DNA of 64,000 nt from CBDAQD01 sp965275905. GTDB taxonomy: Bacteria > Pseudomonadota > Alphaproteobacteria > Rhizobiales > JAJFHC01. The position numbers and the translations under genes are program-made. This document shows positions 8,342 to 16,433 of this stretch, one piece after another. The notes beneath the pieces are model-generated. The model saw only the letters and a list, made by a program, of their open reading frames with translations, was not told the DNA's origin and ran no database searches. The stretch is from assembly GCA_965275905.1 (NCBI GenBank), contig CBDHYJ010000080.1:1-64000 (forward strand). Direction: 5' to 3'. Within the stretch, counting starts at the first letter, position 1. Each line of letters starts with the position of its first letter.

Positions 8342-9082
8342 ATGTCGAATGGTGGGGCAGTTTGGGAGGCTGATTTGTTGGGGACGGCGCGCGATATGGC
8401 GTCAAAGATCCTCGCCCTGATGAGTCAGGGTGGGCCTTTCATGTATGTGCTGCTGGCACTGTCGGTGCTGGCCGTCACGATCATTTTCGTGAAATTCTGG
8501 CAGTTCCGCAGCCGGCGGGTCGGCCGCCGCAAGTTCATTCCCAGCGTCATGCAGAGTTGGCAGTCGCGCGACAGGGTCTCGGCCATAAACCAGGTTTCCC
8601 AGGAACGCGGGCCGGTCGCCGTCGTGATGCTCGCGGCCATGCAGGCGCGCGCGCGCTCCAACATCGATCCCGAGACGCTCGAGGTCGAAGTCCAGCGGGT
8701 GGCGCGCCGGGAGATTTCCGCGCTCGAAACCGGCCTTCGCGGCCTCGAACTGATCGCGCTTCTTGCGCCGCTTACCGGATTTCTGGGAACCATCGCCAGC
8801 CTGATGGGATTTGGGGGCAGCAGCGGACCGCTCGAGGCCTCGCTGATTTCCACCGCCACCGGCCTCGTCATCTCCATTTTCGTCGTCTTTTTCTACTACA
8901 TCCTCGACGGCCGGGTGGAACGCGAACGCCGTGCGGTCGAAGATGCCGCCACGGCGGTCCTGGCAACCGGCGGAGCGGACATGGGACACGCGGAGGCTCC
9001 GACCGACTACGACGACTACGAAGAGTACGAGGACGTCGAATACGAGAACGATGCGGACTACTACGAGCCCGAGTTGAGATAG
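8342..9082 (+). CDS. exbB: MotA/TolQ/ExbB proton-channel protein
   Basis: Inner-membrane subunit that, with ExbD, couples proton flow to TonB-dependent outer-membrane transport. It has an N-terminal membrane segment (GGPFMYVLLALSVLAVTIIF), a cytoplasmic loop with RREISALETGLRGLELIALLAPLTGFLGT, and a third segment with the conserved LISTATGLVISIFVVFFYY. Length is 246 residues from ATG 8342; GTG 8336 and ATG 8396 are alternatives. The C terminus is unusual: after residue 220 it is almost only Asp, Glu and Tyr (DYDDYEEYEDVEYENDADYY). It is first in a tight exbB-exbD-exbD-tonB operon. Confidence 0.85.
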   Translation: MSNGGAVWEADLLGTARDMASKILALMSQGGPFMYVLLALSVLAVTIIFVKFWQFRSRRVGRRKFIPSVMQSWQSRDRVSAINQVSQERGPVAVVMLAAMQARARSNIDPETLEVEVQRVARREISALETGLRGLELIALLAPLTGFLGTIASLMGFGGSSGPLEASLISTATGLVISIFVVFFYYILDGRVERERRAVEDAATAVLATGGADMGHAEAPTDYDDYEEYEDVEYENDADYYEPELR

Positions 9083-9085
9083 GCC

Positions 9086-9499
9086 ATGCGCGTCTACCGC
9101 AAGCAAAAGACACTGTGGCGCATCGGGTTGTTCCCGTTGCTCGATGTGCTGGTGCTCTCGTTCGCGGCGCTGCATTTCGCCGGCGGCTCGGCGGCTCCGG
9201 GCGGTTTCGAGACCGCATTTTCGCTCAAGCAGCAGGACCAGGTTTCCGGACAGGGCGTGCCGGTGACGATTTCGGTCGAACCGGACGGAACGCTCTATCT
9301 CGACGGTATCCCGATCGATGTGCCGGACCTGCAGTCGCGCCTGTCCGATTCCCTGCGCATCAGCGGCGGCACGCACGTTACCGTCGAACCTTCGCCTGGC
9401 GCTGCAATCAATGTCATTAATTCCGCAGTCACCGCGGCCAAGGCCGCGGGCGCAACGTCGCTTTCCTTGATCGCGCAGAATACGGGGATACCCAACTGA
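9086..9499 (+). CDS. exbD: ExbD-like biopolymer transport protein, with membrane Asp
   Basis: 137 residues with one N-terminal membrane helix and a periplasmic domain. The helix contains FPLLDVLVL with Asp at residue 20, matching the essential protonatable Asp of ExbD/TolR/MotB. The periplasmic part ends in VINSAVTAAKAAGATSLSLIAQ, the usual ExbD pattern. It starts 3 bases after exbB and its stop overlaps the next start (TGATG). Compare the following gene, which is a paralogue lacking this Asp. Confidence 0.75.
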   Translation: MRVYRKQKTLWRIGLFPLLDVLVLSFAALHFAGGSAAPGGFETAFSLKQQDQVSGQGVPVTISVEPDGTLYLDGIPIDVPDLQSRLSDSLRISGGTHVTVEPSPGAAINVINSAVTAAKAAGATSLSLIAQNTGIPN

Positions 9500-9900
9500 T
9501 GCGCGTCAACGGCCCCATAAAGACGCGCTGGTCGGGCTACCTCGCCATCATCATGCACCTGTGCGCATTGGTGGTGCTTGTGGTCCTCATCGCCGCGGGC
9601 ACCGACACGCTGCGCTCCGTGACGTCGAGCATTGCACAGCTCGCCGGTGTCAGGAGCGCGCCCGGCGGAGCCCTTGCCGTTACAGTCGACTCATCGGGAC
9701 GTATCGCGTATCGTTCCAACAGGGTTGCCGGCAACGAACTCGTGGGCGTTCTGAAACGCGAAATGCGGACATCTGCGGACGCAGTGCTCACGATCCGGGC
9801 CGACAGCAGGGCCGACTCGGCAGTCGTCGCGCAGATCATGGCTGCCGCAAAGCAGGCAGGTGCCGCGCAGGTACGGCTGAGCGTAATCCAGACGAACTGA
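9499..9900 (+). CDS. Second ExbD-like protein, lacking the membrane Asp
   Basis: 133 residues, same architecture as the preceding gene: one membrane helix, then a small periplasmic domain (VTVDSSGRIAYRSNRVAG, later QIMAAAKQAGAAQVRLSVIQ). The two N termini align without gaps, and residue 20, Asp in the first copy, is His here (LAIIMHLCALVV). It therefore cannot carry the canonical proton-binding residue, unless His takes that part. The pair may form a heteromeric ExbD. Start overlaps the upstream stop and the stop overlaps the tonB start, both as TGATG. Confidence 0.7.
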   Translation: MRVNGPIKTRWSGYLAIIMHLCALVVLVVLIAAGTDTLRSVTSSIAQLAGVRSAPGGALAVTVDSSGRIAYRSNRVAGNELVGVLKREMRTSADAVLTIRADSRADSAVVAQIMAAAKQAGAAQVRLSVIQTN

Positions 9901-10916
9901 TGACCCGCATTCGCTTCATAGAATGGTTTCTTGCAATCATAGTGGTGATTGCGCTGCACGGCGCAGCCCTGACCGGCTGGGTCTGGGTCGCTCCGAAGAG
10001 CGCGCTGAGCCACCTGCCGGCAAAAACCGCAACGCCCGTACCGGCGGCGGCTCCAAGCGGAGACAACGCCCCGCTCGACGTCGTCGTCACCCTGATCGAG
10101 CCCGACCAGTCGCCGGAACAGTCCGCGGTGTCCAACCGGACGGTGATACAGCCGGCTCAGGAGACGGTGTCCGCTCCGGCTCCCGCCGTACAACCGGCAC
10201 AACCCGCGCCGGCCGCGCAGCCCGTCGAACCTGCGCCGGCAAGCACGGTTGTGCTCCAGAACGAGCCCGTGGTGGATCTGAACAAGGACACCTCACAGAT
10301 CGGCGCCGTTACGCCGCAACCCGCCTCGGGCGGCAACGAAATTCAGGACGCGTCCACAGTCGAGTTGCCGCCTCTGGATGAGATTCCGGAGATAGAACCG
10401 GCGCTTCAGGAACCGGAACAGGCGCTCGCCCCGGCCGTATCTGCAGCGCCTGCGGCCTCGTCCTCGGCGGTCCGCGACCCGGTCCCCGTTCCGAGAGCCA
10501 GGCCCGCTTCGGCAGCCCCAAGCACGCAACCCGCGCAGCCCGCAGCGCCGCCCGCGGCCGAACAGCAGGTCGCCGCGGCGGCACCGGAACAACAGACCGC
10601 GACCGCGACACCCGCCAGCGCGGCAAAGTCGGTTTACTACCGCCAGTTGATTGCAAAGATAAAGAGCGCGCGGGTCTACCCCTCGGCAGCGCGCCGTGCC
10701 GGCAAGGAAGGCACGGTCTACATGCAGATCGTCGTCAAGCGGGACGGCCGAATCACCTCCTATGACATCGTCAAGAGCTCAGGACACAAGGAACTCGACG
10801 ACGCCGCCGTCCAGACGCTGGTGAAGGCCAACCCGGTCGGTCCGTTCCCCGAAGAGGTGCCCGGCGAAGAGCTGAAATTCGGCGTACCGCTGCGCTATCA
10901 GGTCGACGCCTCCTGA
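9900..10916 (+). CDS. tonB: TonB energy-transducing protein
   Basis: 338 residues. An N-terminal membrane anchor (IRFIEWFLAIIVVIALHGAAL) is followed by a long Pro/Ala-rich periplasm-spanning stretch (about residues 40-245), then a C-terminal TonB domain: YYRQLIAKIKSARVYPSAAR, GTVYMQIVVKRDGRI, SSGHKELDDAAVQTLVKANP. It reaches across the periplasm to energise outer-membrane receptors for siderophores or other large substrates. ATG 9900 overlaps the stop of the second exbD. No TonB-dependent receptor is encoded in this window, so the substrate is unknown. Confidence 0.9.
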   Translation: MTRIRFIEWFLAIIVVIALHGAALTGWVWVAPKSALSHLPAKTATPVPAAAPSGDNAPLDVVVTLIEPDQSPEQSAVSNRTVIQPAQETVSAPAPAVQPAQPAPAAQPVEPAPASTVVLQNEPVVDLNKDTSQIGAVTPQPASGGNEIQDASTVELPPLDEIPEIEPALQEPEQALAPAVSAAPAASSSAVRDPVPVPRARPASAAPSTQPAQPAAPPAAEQQVAAAAPEQQTATATPASAAKSVYYRQLIAKIKSARVYPSAARRAGKEGTVYMQIVVKRDGRITSYDIVKSSGHKELDDAAVQTLVKANPVGPFPEEVPGEELKFGVPLRYQVDAS

Positions 10917-10937
10917 CGCCTCCCGGCGGGGCGCATC

Positions 10938-11672
10938 TCAGCCGATATTGGCGAGGCCCGGGAACAGTTCCAGCATCAGATAGGAAAACTCGCTGAGCGC
11001 TCCGGTCAGGAACAGGATGCCTGTCACGACCAGCATGGCGCCCATGACTTTCTCCACCGCTCCGATATGGCGGCGGAAACGCTGCATGAAGTTGAGGAAC
11101 GGCCGCACGGCGAGTGCTGCGATCAGGAACGGCACGCCGAGGCCTAGCGAGTAGACGGCAAGCAGGCTTGCCCCGAAACCGACGCTGTCCGCGGTCGCGG
11201 CCACGGCGAGAATGGCGGCAAGCACCGGCCCGATGCACGGCGTCCAGCCGAATGCGAAGGCAAGGCCGACGACGTAGGAGCCGACGGGGCCGGCCGGGCG
11301 CACATCGTGGTGATACCGGGCTTCCCGGTGGAACAGCGCGATCTTGAAGACGCCGAGGAAGTGCAGTCCCATGACGATGATCACGACCCCGGCGATCTTG
11401 GCCAGCACCGGCAGGTTGCCGGCAAGCCATTGCCCGATCGCTGATGCGGTGGCCCCGAGCGAGACAAACACGGTCGAAAAGCCGAGCACGAACAGGAGCG
11501 AGCCGAAGAACACGTCCTTCGCGATCGTCGATGTGTCGTCTTCGGTCTCCGTGAGTTCCTCAAGCGACGTGCCGGCCAGGAAACACAGATAGGGCGGCAC
11601 GAGCGGCAGCACGCACGGCGACAGAAAACTCAGTATTCCGGCGAAAAAGGCCGCCGCGTAGGACACTTCCAT
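10938..11672 (-). CDS. ccdA: Cytochrome c biogenesis protein CcdA (thiol-disulfide transporter)
   Basis: A polytopic inner-membrane protein of 244 residues that passes reducing equivalents from cytoplasmic thioredoxin to the periplasm, for cytochrome c maturation or other reduction pathways. It starts MEVSYAAAFFAGILSFLSPCVLPLVPPYL, with the first conserved Cys in the SPCVLPLVP motif, and the second half repeats the pattern with FGWTPCIGPVLAAIL. About six membrane segments are visible. ATG 11672 is chosen; a frame extension to 11744 lacks the family's N terminus. Convergent with tonB, 21 bases apart. Confidence 0.88.
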   Translation of the reverse strand: MEVSYAAAFFAGILSFLSPCVLPLVPPYLCFLAGTSLEELTETEDDTSTIAKDVFFGSLLFVLGFSTVFVSLGATASAIGQWLAGNLPVLAKIAGVVIIVMGLHFLGVFKIALFHREARYHHDVRPAGPVGSYVVGLAFAFGWTPCIGPVLAAILAVAATADSVGFGASLLAVYSLGLGVPFLIAALAVRPFLNFMQRFRRHIGAVEKVMGAMLVVTGILFLTGALSEFSYLMLELFPGLANIG

Positions 11673-11982
11673 TAAAGCCGTCCGTTCACGTAATGTCGTC
11701 GACCGGGGGAAAATGTGCTCAAGTGCGGTCCCGTGACAAGACAATTCATGGTCCCATCGGGGTCAAAATATCGTGCTTTGACCTTGATCCCGCTCAAGAA
11801 ACAGGCCCCGTAAGTGTGCTTCCATCCCAAATCGTGCCATACAGTACGGTTATGGTGACGCTTGGAACCTTGCCATTTTGTAACCATTTGACGGATTCAC
11901 TTTTGAGCCCATTTTGGGTAAGGTGCGCCCCGTCAGCCTGGTTTCGGCGGGGTGGCCCGCGGACCTTGGAGGATCATTGGCA
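11673..11982. other. Divergent intergenic region
   Basis: About 310 bases between ccdA and the DUF1007 gene, which diverge from here. It should carry both promoters; no clear operator, riboswitch or small gene was recognised. Confidence 0.3.
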
Positions 11983-12687
11983 ATGACCCTGCTTTCCGGA
12001 CATATCCGACGTCTTTCAGGCGGCCTGGTCCGGCGCCTTTCGGGCGGCCTGGCGGCGCTTGTCCTGATCGGCGCGGCCGGTGCCGCGAGCGCGCATCCGC
12101 ATGTCTGGATCGAATCCCGCTCTGACCTCATCTTCAACGACGCCGGCAAGGTCACGGGCATCAACGTCGAGTGGCAGTTCGACGAGTTCTACAGCGTCAC
12201 CGCGATCGAGGGCCTCGACAAGAACAAGAACGGCACCTACGAACCCGAGGAGCTTGAGCCGCTCGCGCGCGAGAACATCATCTCCCTGTGGGACTACCGC
12301 TACTTCACCCAGGCCAATGCCGACGGCAAGCCGATCCCCTACGAAAAGGTCAGCGAGTTCGGCTCGTTCGTGAAGGACGGCTATCTCAGCCTCTATTTCT
12401 CCATCCCGTTCAAGGCCCCGATCGACCCGAAGGCCGCGAAGATCGCCTATTCGATCTACGACCCGACGTTCTATATCGCCATCGAGCTGCCGCCCAAGGG
12501 CGGTGTCGCGCTGAGCGGCCAGGTGCCCGAGAACTGCAAACCCGCGGTGCTCGACAGCGAGGCCGAGATCTCCGACGCCAATAATTCCGAGGCCTTTTAC
12601 GAGAAGCTTGCGGACGGCGTCGATATCGGCCATCTCTATGCCAAACGCATCACGCTCGACTGTCTGAAGAAGACCGCCATTCGATGA
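11983..12687 (+). CDS. DUF1007 periplasmic protein (metal transport partner)
   Basis: 234 residues with a signal peptide and the DUF1007 start HPHVWIESRSDLIF. Family members are encoded next to NicO/RcnA-type metal permeases, as here, and are thought to act as periplasmic partners. ATG 11983 is preferred because a TTGGAGGA site lies about 9 bases upstream. The N terminus holds a tandem duplication, RRLSGGL repeated at residues 9-15 and 17-23, from a 24-base imperfect direct repeat. Downstream the stop overlaps the start of the permease gene by 4 bases (ATGA). The metal is not determined by sequence. Confidence 0.8.
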   Translation: MTLLSGHIRRLSGGLVRRLSGGLAALVLIGAAGAASAHPHVWIESRSDLIFNDAGKVTGINVEWQFDEFYSVTAIEGLDKNKNGTYEPEELEPLARENIISLWDYRYFTQANADGKPIPYEKVSEFGSFVKDGYLSLYFSIPFKAPIDPKAAKIAYSIYDPTFYIAIELPPKGGVALSGQVPENCKPAVLDSEAEISDANNSEAFYEKLADGVDIGHLYAKRITLDCLKKTAIR

Positions 12688-13817
12688 AAGCCATCCATTG
12701 CGCGCTGCTCTTCGCGGCACTGATCCTGTCCACGCTCGTCCTCGTGCCCGCCGCCCTGCCCGGCGCCGAAGCCCAGGCCCAGACGCTGTTGCAGCAGCGC
12801 ACCCAGGCCAACACCGAGGAGCGCCAGCAGGCCGCGCGCGGGGCCCCCAGCCTGTGGACCCGTGCGGTCGTCTACGTCCGCATCCAGCAGCAGAAATTCT
12901 ATCGCGCGCTGACCCGGTCGGTGAAACGCATCCAGACCGACTGGTCGTTCGAGGCCGCCTGGAGCCTCGTGGTCATAAGTTTCCTCTACGGCATATTCCA
13001 TGCCGCCGGCCCCGGCCACGGCAAGGCGGTGATCTCCGCCTATCTGCTCGCCAACGAACGCCAGGTCCGCCGCGGCATCCTGCTCGCCATCGCCTCCTCG
13101 CTGGTGCAGGCCATGACCGCGATTCTGCTCGTCGCCGGACTGATCAAGCTGCTCGGCCTCACCGGCCGCTTCACGCAGCAGTCCGTGCTCTATCTTGAGT
13201 CCGTCAGCTACGGCCTGATCTGCGTGGTCGGAATCTACATGCTCTGGCGTGTGATCGGCCCCCTGTTCCGCCGCGTCGAGCCCGCCATCGCCGGCCATCC
13301 GCATGACCACGGCCACGATCATCATCACGATCATGACCACGGGTCTCAGCATCTCCATCACGAACATCACGGTCATCATCACCACGATCACCATCACCAC
13401 CACGACCATGATCACGCCGGCGTCGCCTGCGACCACTGCGGCCACGCTCACATGCCGACCCCGCAGGATGTCGACAAGGCGACCTCGTTCTGGCAGGCCG
13501 CCTCGATCGTGCTGTCGGTCGGCATCCGGCCCTGCAGCGGCGCGGTCATCGTACTCATCTTCGCCAACGCCATCGGCCTCTTCGTCGTCGGCGTCGGCGC
13601 CACCTTCGCCATGGCCGCCGGCACCGCCATCACCGTCTCCGTGCTCGCCGTCCTGACACTCTTCTCGAAGAACCTCGCCACCAGCCTCATGGGCAGCCGC
13701 ACCGCCTGGGTCGACACCACCTACCGCGTCCTCGGCGTCACCGGCGCGATCCTCGTGTTCCTGATCGGCGCCGTCCTGTTTACCGGATCGCTGGGTCCCG
13801 CCCGCCCGTTCATCTGA
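12684..13817 (+). CDS. NicO-family nickel/cobalt-type metal permease
   Basis: 377 residues. After a cleavable or anchoring N terminus comes FLYGIFHAAGPGHGKAVISAYLL, the NicO/RcnA signature with the HAAGPGHGK metal site, then further membrane segments. A cytoplasmic or periplasmic loop at about residues 208-265 is extraordinarily rich in His and Asp (runs such as HDHHHDHDH), ending in CDHCGHAH, and would bind metal. The C-terminal half has SVGIRPCSGAVIVLIFANA. Members export Ni/Co or import metals; direction cannot be told here. Coupled to the DUF1007 gene by an ATGA overlap. Confidence 0.85.
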   Translation: MKAIHCALLFAALILSTLVLVPAALPGAEAQAQTLLQQRTQANTEERQQAARGAPSLWTRAVVYVRIQQQKFYRALTRSVKRIQTDWSFEAAWSLVVISFLYGIFHAAGPGHGKAVISAYLLANERQVRRGILLAIASSLVQAMTAILLVAGLIKLLGLTGRFTQQSVLYLESVSYGLICVVGIYMLWRVIGPLFRRVEPAIAGHPHDHGHDHHHDHDHGSQHLHHEHHGHHHHDHHHHHDHDHAGVACDHCGHAHMPTPQDVDKATSFWQAASIVLSVGIRPCSGAVIVLIFANAIGLFVVGVGATFAMAAGTAITVSVLAVLTLFSKNLATSLMGSRTAWVDTTYRVLGVTGAILVFLIGAVLFTGSLGPARPFI

Positions 13818-13887
13818 CCCGAATTCGCTCTGACGCCGCACCCGCGCCGCCATGAACCGGTCACGCGAATGTGCTTGGATTTCGCAG

Positions 13888-13917
13888 TTGCACGCCATAC
13901 ATGTTGCAATGCAATAT
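13888..13917 (+). promoter_or_regulatory. Candidate sigma70 promoter with overlapping dyad for the hydroxybutyrate operon
   Basis: TTGCAC at 13888-13893 and CAATAT at 13912-13917 are spaced by 18 bases. The perfect dyad TTGCA-A-TGCAA (13904-13914) overlaps the -10 and could be an operator. The start codon follows 26 bases downstream with a GAGGGA ribosome binding site. Confidence 0.4.
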
Positions 13918-13943
13918 ATCTGTGAACCTGCACGAGGGACGTC

Positions 13944-14726
13944 ATGGTCAAATCCAGGAACGCCGTCATCACCGGATCCACCAGCGGCATCGGCCTCGCC
14001 ATGGCCGAAGCGCTCGCCGCTGCCGGCGCCAATGTCATGCTCAACGGCCTGGGCGACCCCGGCGAGATCGAGGCCACGCGCGCGAGTCTAGAGGACAAGA
14101 CCGGCGTCAAGGTGCTCTATTCGCCCGCCAACATGCTCAGGTCCGAAGAGATCACGGGCATGATCGAGGAGGCGAACGCCGCATTCGGCCAGGTCGACAT
14201 CCTGATCAACAATGCCGGCATCCAGCACGTCGCCCCGGTCGAGGAGTTCCCGGCCGCAAAGTGGGACGCCATCATCGCCATCAACCTGTCGGCCGCCTTC
14301 CATGCCACCGCCGCCGCGGTACCGGGCATGAAGCAGCGGGACTGGGGCCGCATCATCAACACGGCCTCCGCACACGCTCTTGTCGCCTCGCCCTTCAAGT
14401 CGGCCTACGTCGCCGCCAAGCACGGCATCGCCGGCCTGACCAAGACGGTGGCGCTTGAGGTCGCCGAGCACGGCATCACCGTCAACGCCATCGCGCCCGG
14501 CTACGTTCTGACCCCGCTGGTCGCCGCCCAGATTCCGGACACGGCGAAGGCCCGCGGCATCACGGAGGAAGAGGTCAAGCGCGACGTGCTGCTGGAAGCC
14601 CAGCCGACCAAGGAATTCGTCACCGACGACCAGGTCGCGGCACTGGCCATGTTCCTGTGCTCTGAGGAAGCCGCCTCGATCACCGGCGTCACCCTGCCGA
14701 TCGACGGCGGCTGGACGGCCCAGTGA
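13944..14726 (+). CDS. bdhA: 3-hydroxybutyrate dehydrogenase
   Basis: An NAD-dependent short-chain dehydrogenase of 260 residues that interconverts 3-hydroxybutyrate and acetoacetate, part of the polyhydroxybutyrate cycle. It shows TGSTSGIG (NAD site), NNAGIQHVAPVEEFP, the catalytic Ser in ASAHALVASPFKSAY with the YVAAK Tyr/Lys pair, and ends TLPIDGGWTAQ, typical of HbdH rather than of FabG. A GAGGGA ribosome binding site precedes ATG. Its stop overlaps the GTG start of a patatin-like gene (GTGA), so the two are co-translated. Confidence 0.92.
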   Translation: MVKSRNAVITGSTSGIGLAMAEALAAAGANVMLNGLGDPGEIEATRASLEDKTGVKVLYSPANMLRSEEITGMIEEANAAFGQVDILINNAGIQHVAPVEEFPAAKWDAIIAINLSAAFHATAAAVPGMKQRDWGRIINTASAHALVASPFKSAYVAAKHGIAGLTKTVALEVAEHGITVNAIAPGYVLTPLVAAQIPDTAKARGITEEEVKRDVLLEAQPTKEFVTDDQVAALAMFLCSEEAASITGVTLPIDGGWTAQ

Positions 14727-15763
14727 GCCGCAAGCCTCGCAAGGCGTCCGCGCCGGTCAAGCGCCTCAACCTGGCGCTTCAGGGCGGCGGCGCGCACGGC
14801 GCGTTCACCTGGGGCGTGCTCGACCGGCTGCTTGAGGACCCGCGGCTCGACTTCGAGGCCATCAGCGGCACCAGCGCCGGCGCCATGAACGCGGTCGTGC
14901 TCACGGGCGGCCTCGCGAAAGGCGGCAATGACGGCGCCCGCGAAGCGCTGCACGACTTCTGGTTCGCGGTCAGCACCGCTGCCCACGCCAGTCCGATCCG
15001 GCGCACGCCGTTCGGCATTCTCATGGGCAACTGGAGCCTGGACACCTCGCCGGGCCTGATCTTCTTCGACCTCGTCAGCCGTGTGGTGTCGCCCTACGAC
15101 TTCAATCCCCTCAACATCAACCCGTTGCGGGAAGTCGTCGAAGACGCCGTCGATTTCGATGCGGTCAGGACCTATCCCGACCTGAAGCTCTTCATATCCG
15201 CCACCAACGTGCACACCGGGCGGGTCCGGGTTTTCCAGTGCGGCGAGGTCACGTCCGATGTGGTCATGGCGTCCGCCTGCCTGCCCTACATCTTCCAGGC
15301 CGTGGAGATCGAGGGCGAGCCCTACTGGGACGGCGGCTACATGGGCAACCCGGTGCTTTACCCGTTCTTCTACGAATGCGAGACCGCCGACATCATGCTG
15401 GTGCAGATCAATCCGATCGAGCGCGCCGAAACGCCGACCTCCGCCCGCGAGATCCTCAACCGGATCAACGAGATCACATTCAATTCCTCGCTGATCAAGG
15501 AGTTCCGGGCGATCGAGTTTGTCACCCGCCTGATCGATGACGGCAAGCTCGACGGCAAGGAATACATGCGCGCCCGCATCCACCTGATTCATGGCGACGA
15601 GCACATCAAGGAAATGAAGGCCTCGAGCAAGCTCAATGCGGAATGGGATTTCCTGACCCATCTGCGCGACATCGGACGCGAAACCGCCGACGCATGGCTT
15701 GACGCGAACTTCAAGCGGATCGGCGAGGAATCAACCGTCGACCTGCGCGACCTTATTACCTAG
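14723..15763 (+). CDS. Patatin-like phospholipase
   Basis: 346 residues. LALQGGGAHGAFTWG (oxyanion hole, residues 17-31), the nucleophile elbow GTSAG with Ser 51, and the catalytic Asp in WDGGYMGN (Asp 203) form a complete patatin catalytic dyad. It should hydrolyse an acyl ester, in the cytoplasm or at the membrane, as no signal peptide is visible. Start GTG 14723 overlaps the stop of bdhA. I infer a link to polyhydroxybutyrate or 3-hydroxyacyl ester turnover from this coupling; lipid substrates are equally possible. Confidence 0.88.
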   Translation: MSRKPRKASAPVKRLNLALQGGGAHGAFTWGVLDRLLEDPRLDFEAISGTSAGAMNAVVLTGGLAKGGNDGAREALHDFWFAVSTAAHASPIRRTPFGILMGNWSLDTSPGLIFFDLVSRVVSPYDFNPLNINPLREVVEDAVDFDAVRTYPDLKLFISATNVHTGRVRVFQCGEVTSDVVMASACLPYIFQAVEIEGEPYWDGGYMGNPVLYPFFYECETADIMLVQINPIERAETPTSAREILNRINEITFNSSLIKEFRAIEFVTRLIDDGKLDGKEYMRARIHLIHGDEHIKEMKASSKLNAEWDFLTHLRDIGRETADAWLDANFKRIGEESTVDLRDLIT

Positions 15764-15828
15764 CCATTGGTCGAGGTAATGCCCGGCCCCTTCAGATCAG
15801 CGGAGCCGGGCGGAAACCAACGTTCGGC

Positions 15829-16236
15829 TCAGCGCAGCCGGGCAACGCCGAGCGGCACTGCGAACTTCTTGCACCAGATATAGACCTCGTTGTACTTCGA
15901 GATGTCGATCGAGGCCGGCACCCTGTAGGTCTGCGCGCCGCGCTTCTTTCTCAGGACCGCAAATCCGGTCTTGGTTGAGAACCTGCCGTTCCTGCCAAAA
16001 CCGACCCACGGGTCCGGCGCGCCATCGAGCGAGAAGTTGCGCGCCAGTTTCACCACAAAGCCGTTGCCGCTCTTCTGGATGGTCACGCCGCCCGACGTCT
16101 TGTGGTTGGACTTGCCGACGAACGTGCCCTTGCTGCCGGCCTTGGCGGCGTCGGCGGTCGGCGCGCCGATCACGCCTGCAGTGGTGACGACACCGAACGC
16201 AAAAAGCGCGGCCATGACGGTACGCATGCTCAACAT
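15829..16236 (-). CDS. Secreted DM13-domain protein
   Basis: 135 residues with a signal peptide (cleavage probably after ADAA near residue 31). The mature part fits the DM13 domain: KGTFVGKSNHKTSGGVTIQ, NFSLDGAPDPWVGFG, AQTYRVPASIDISKYNEVYIWCKKF and a final PLGVARL. DM13 domains resemble cytochrome-like redox modules, and the single Cys in YIWCKKF is the conserved one. GGAGAA lies 7 bases before ATG. Monocistronic; the role in this organism is unknown. Confidence 0.75.
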   Translation of the reverse strand: MLSMRTVMAALFAFGVVTTAGVIGAPTADAAKAGSKGTFVGKSNHKTSGGVTIQKSGNGFVVKLARNFSLDGAPDPWVGFGRNGRFSTKTGFAVLRKKRGAQTYRVPASIDISKYNEVYIWCKKFAVPLGVARLR

Positions 16237-16433
16237 TGCAGAATTCTCCTTGTGACATCCGGAGGAACGGCCGTGCCGCGCCGTCCGGTCTGGCTGACTC
16301 CTGTGCTGCGGCTGCCCGCCGCATCGATCGGCACATAATGATGCGCGTCCGCACTATCCAGCGTCATCGACGCGTTGCGCGATCACATCGCCACAACAGT
16401 TTGTGAGGCAGCCGCCAAGGGGGGCAGAAGACT

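Noticed and set aside
13290..13430. Short repeated CATCAC-like units that could look like a repeat array
   Set aside because: They are His/Asp codons of the metal-binding loop of the NicO permease, not a CRISPR or satellite repeat.
12636..13898. Open frame opposite the NicO gene with Asp/Val/Met runs
   Set aside because: The runs are the reverse reading of the His-rich loop codons; no ribosome binding site or homology pattern.
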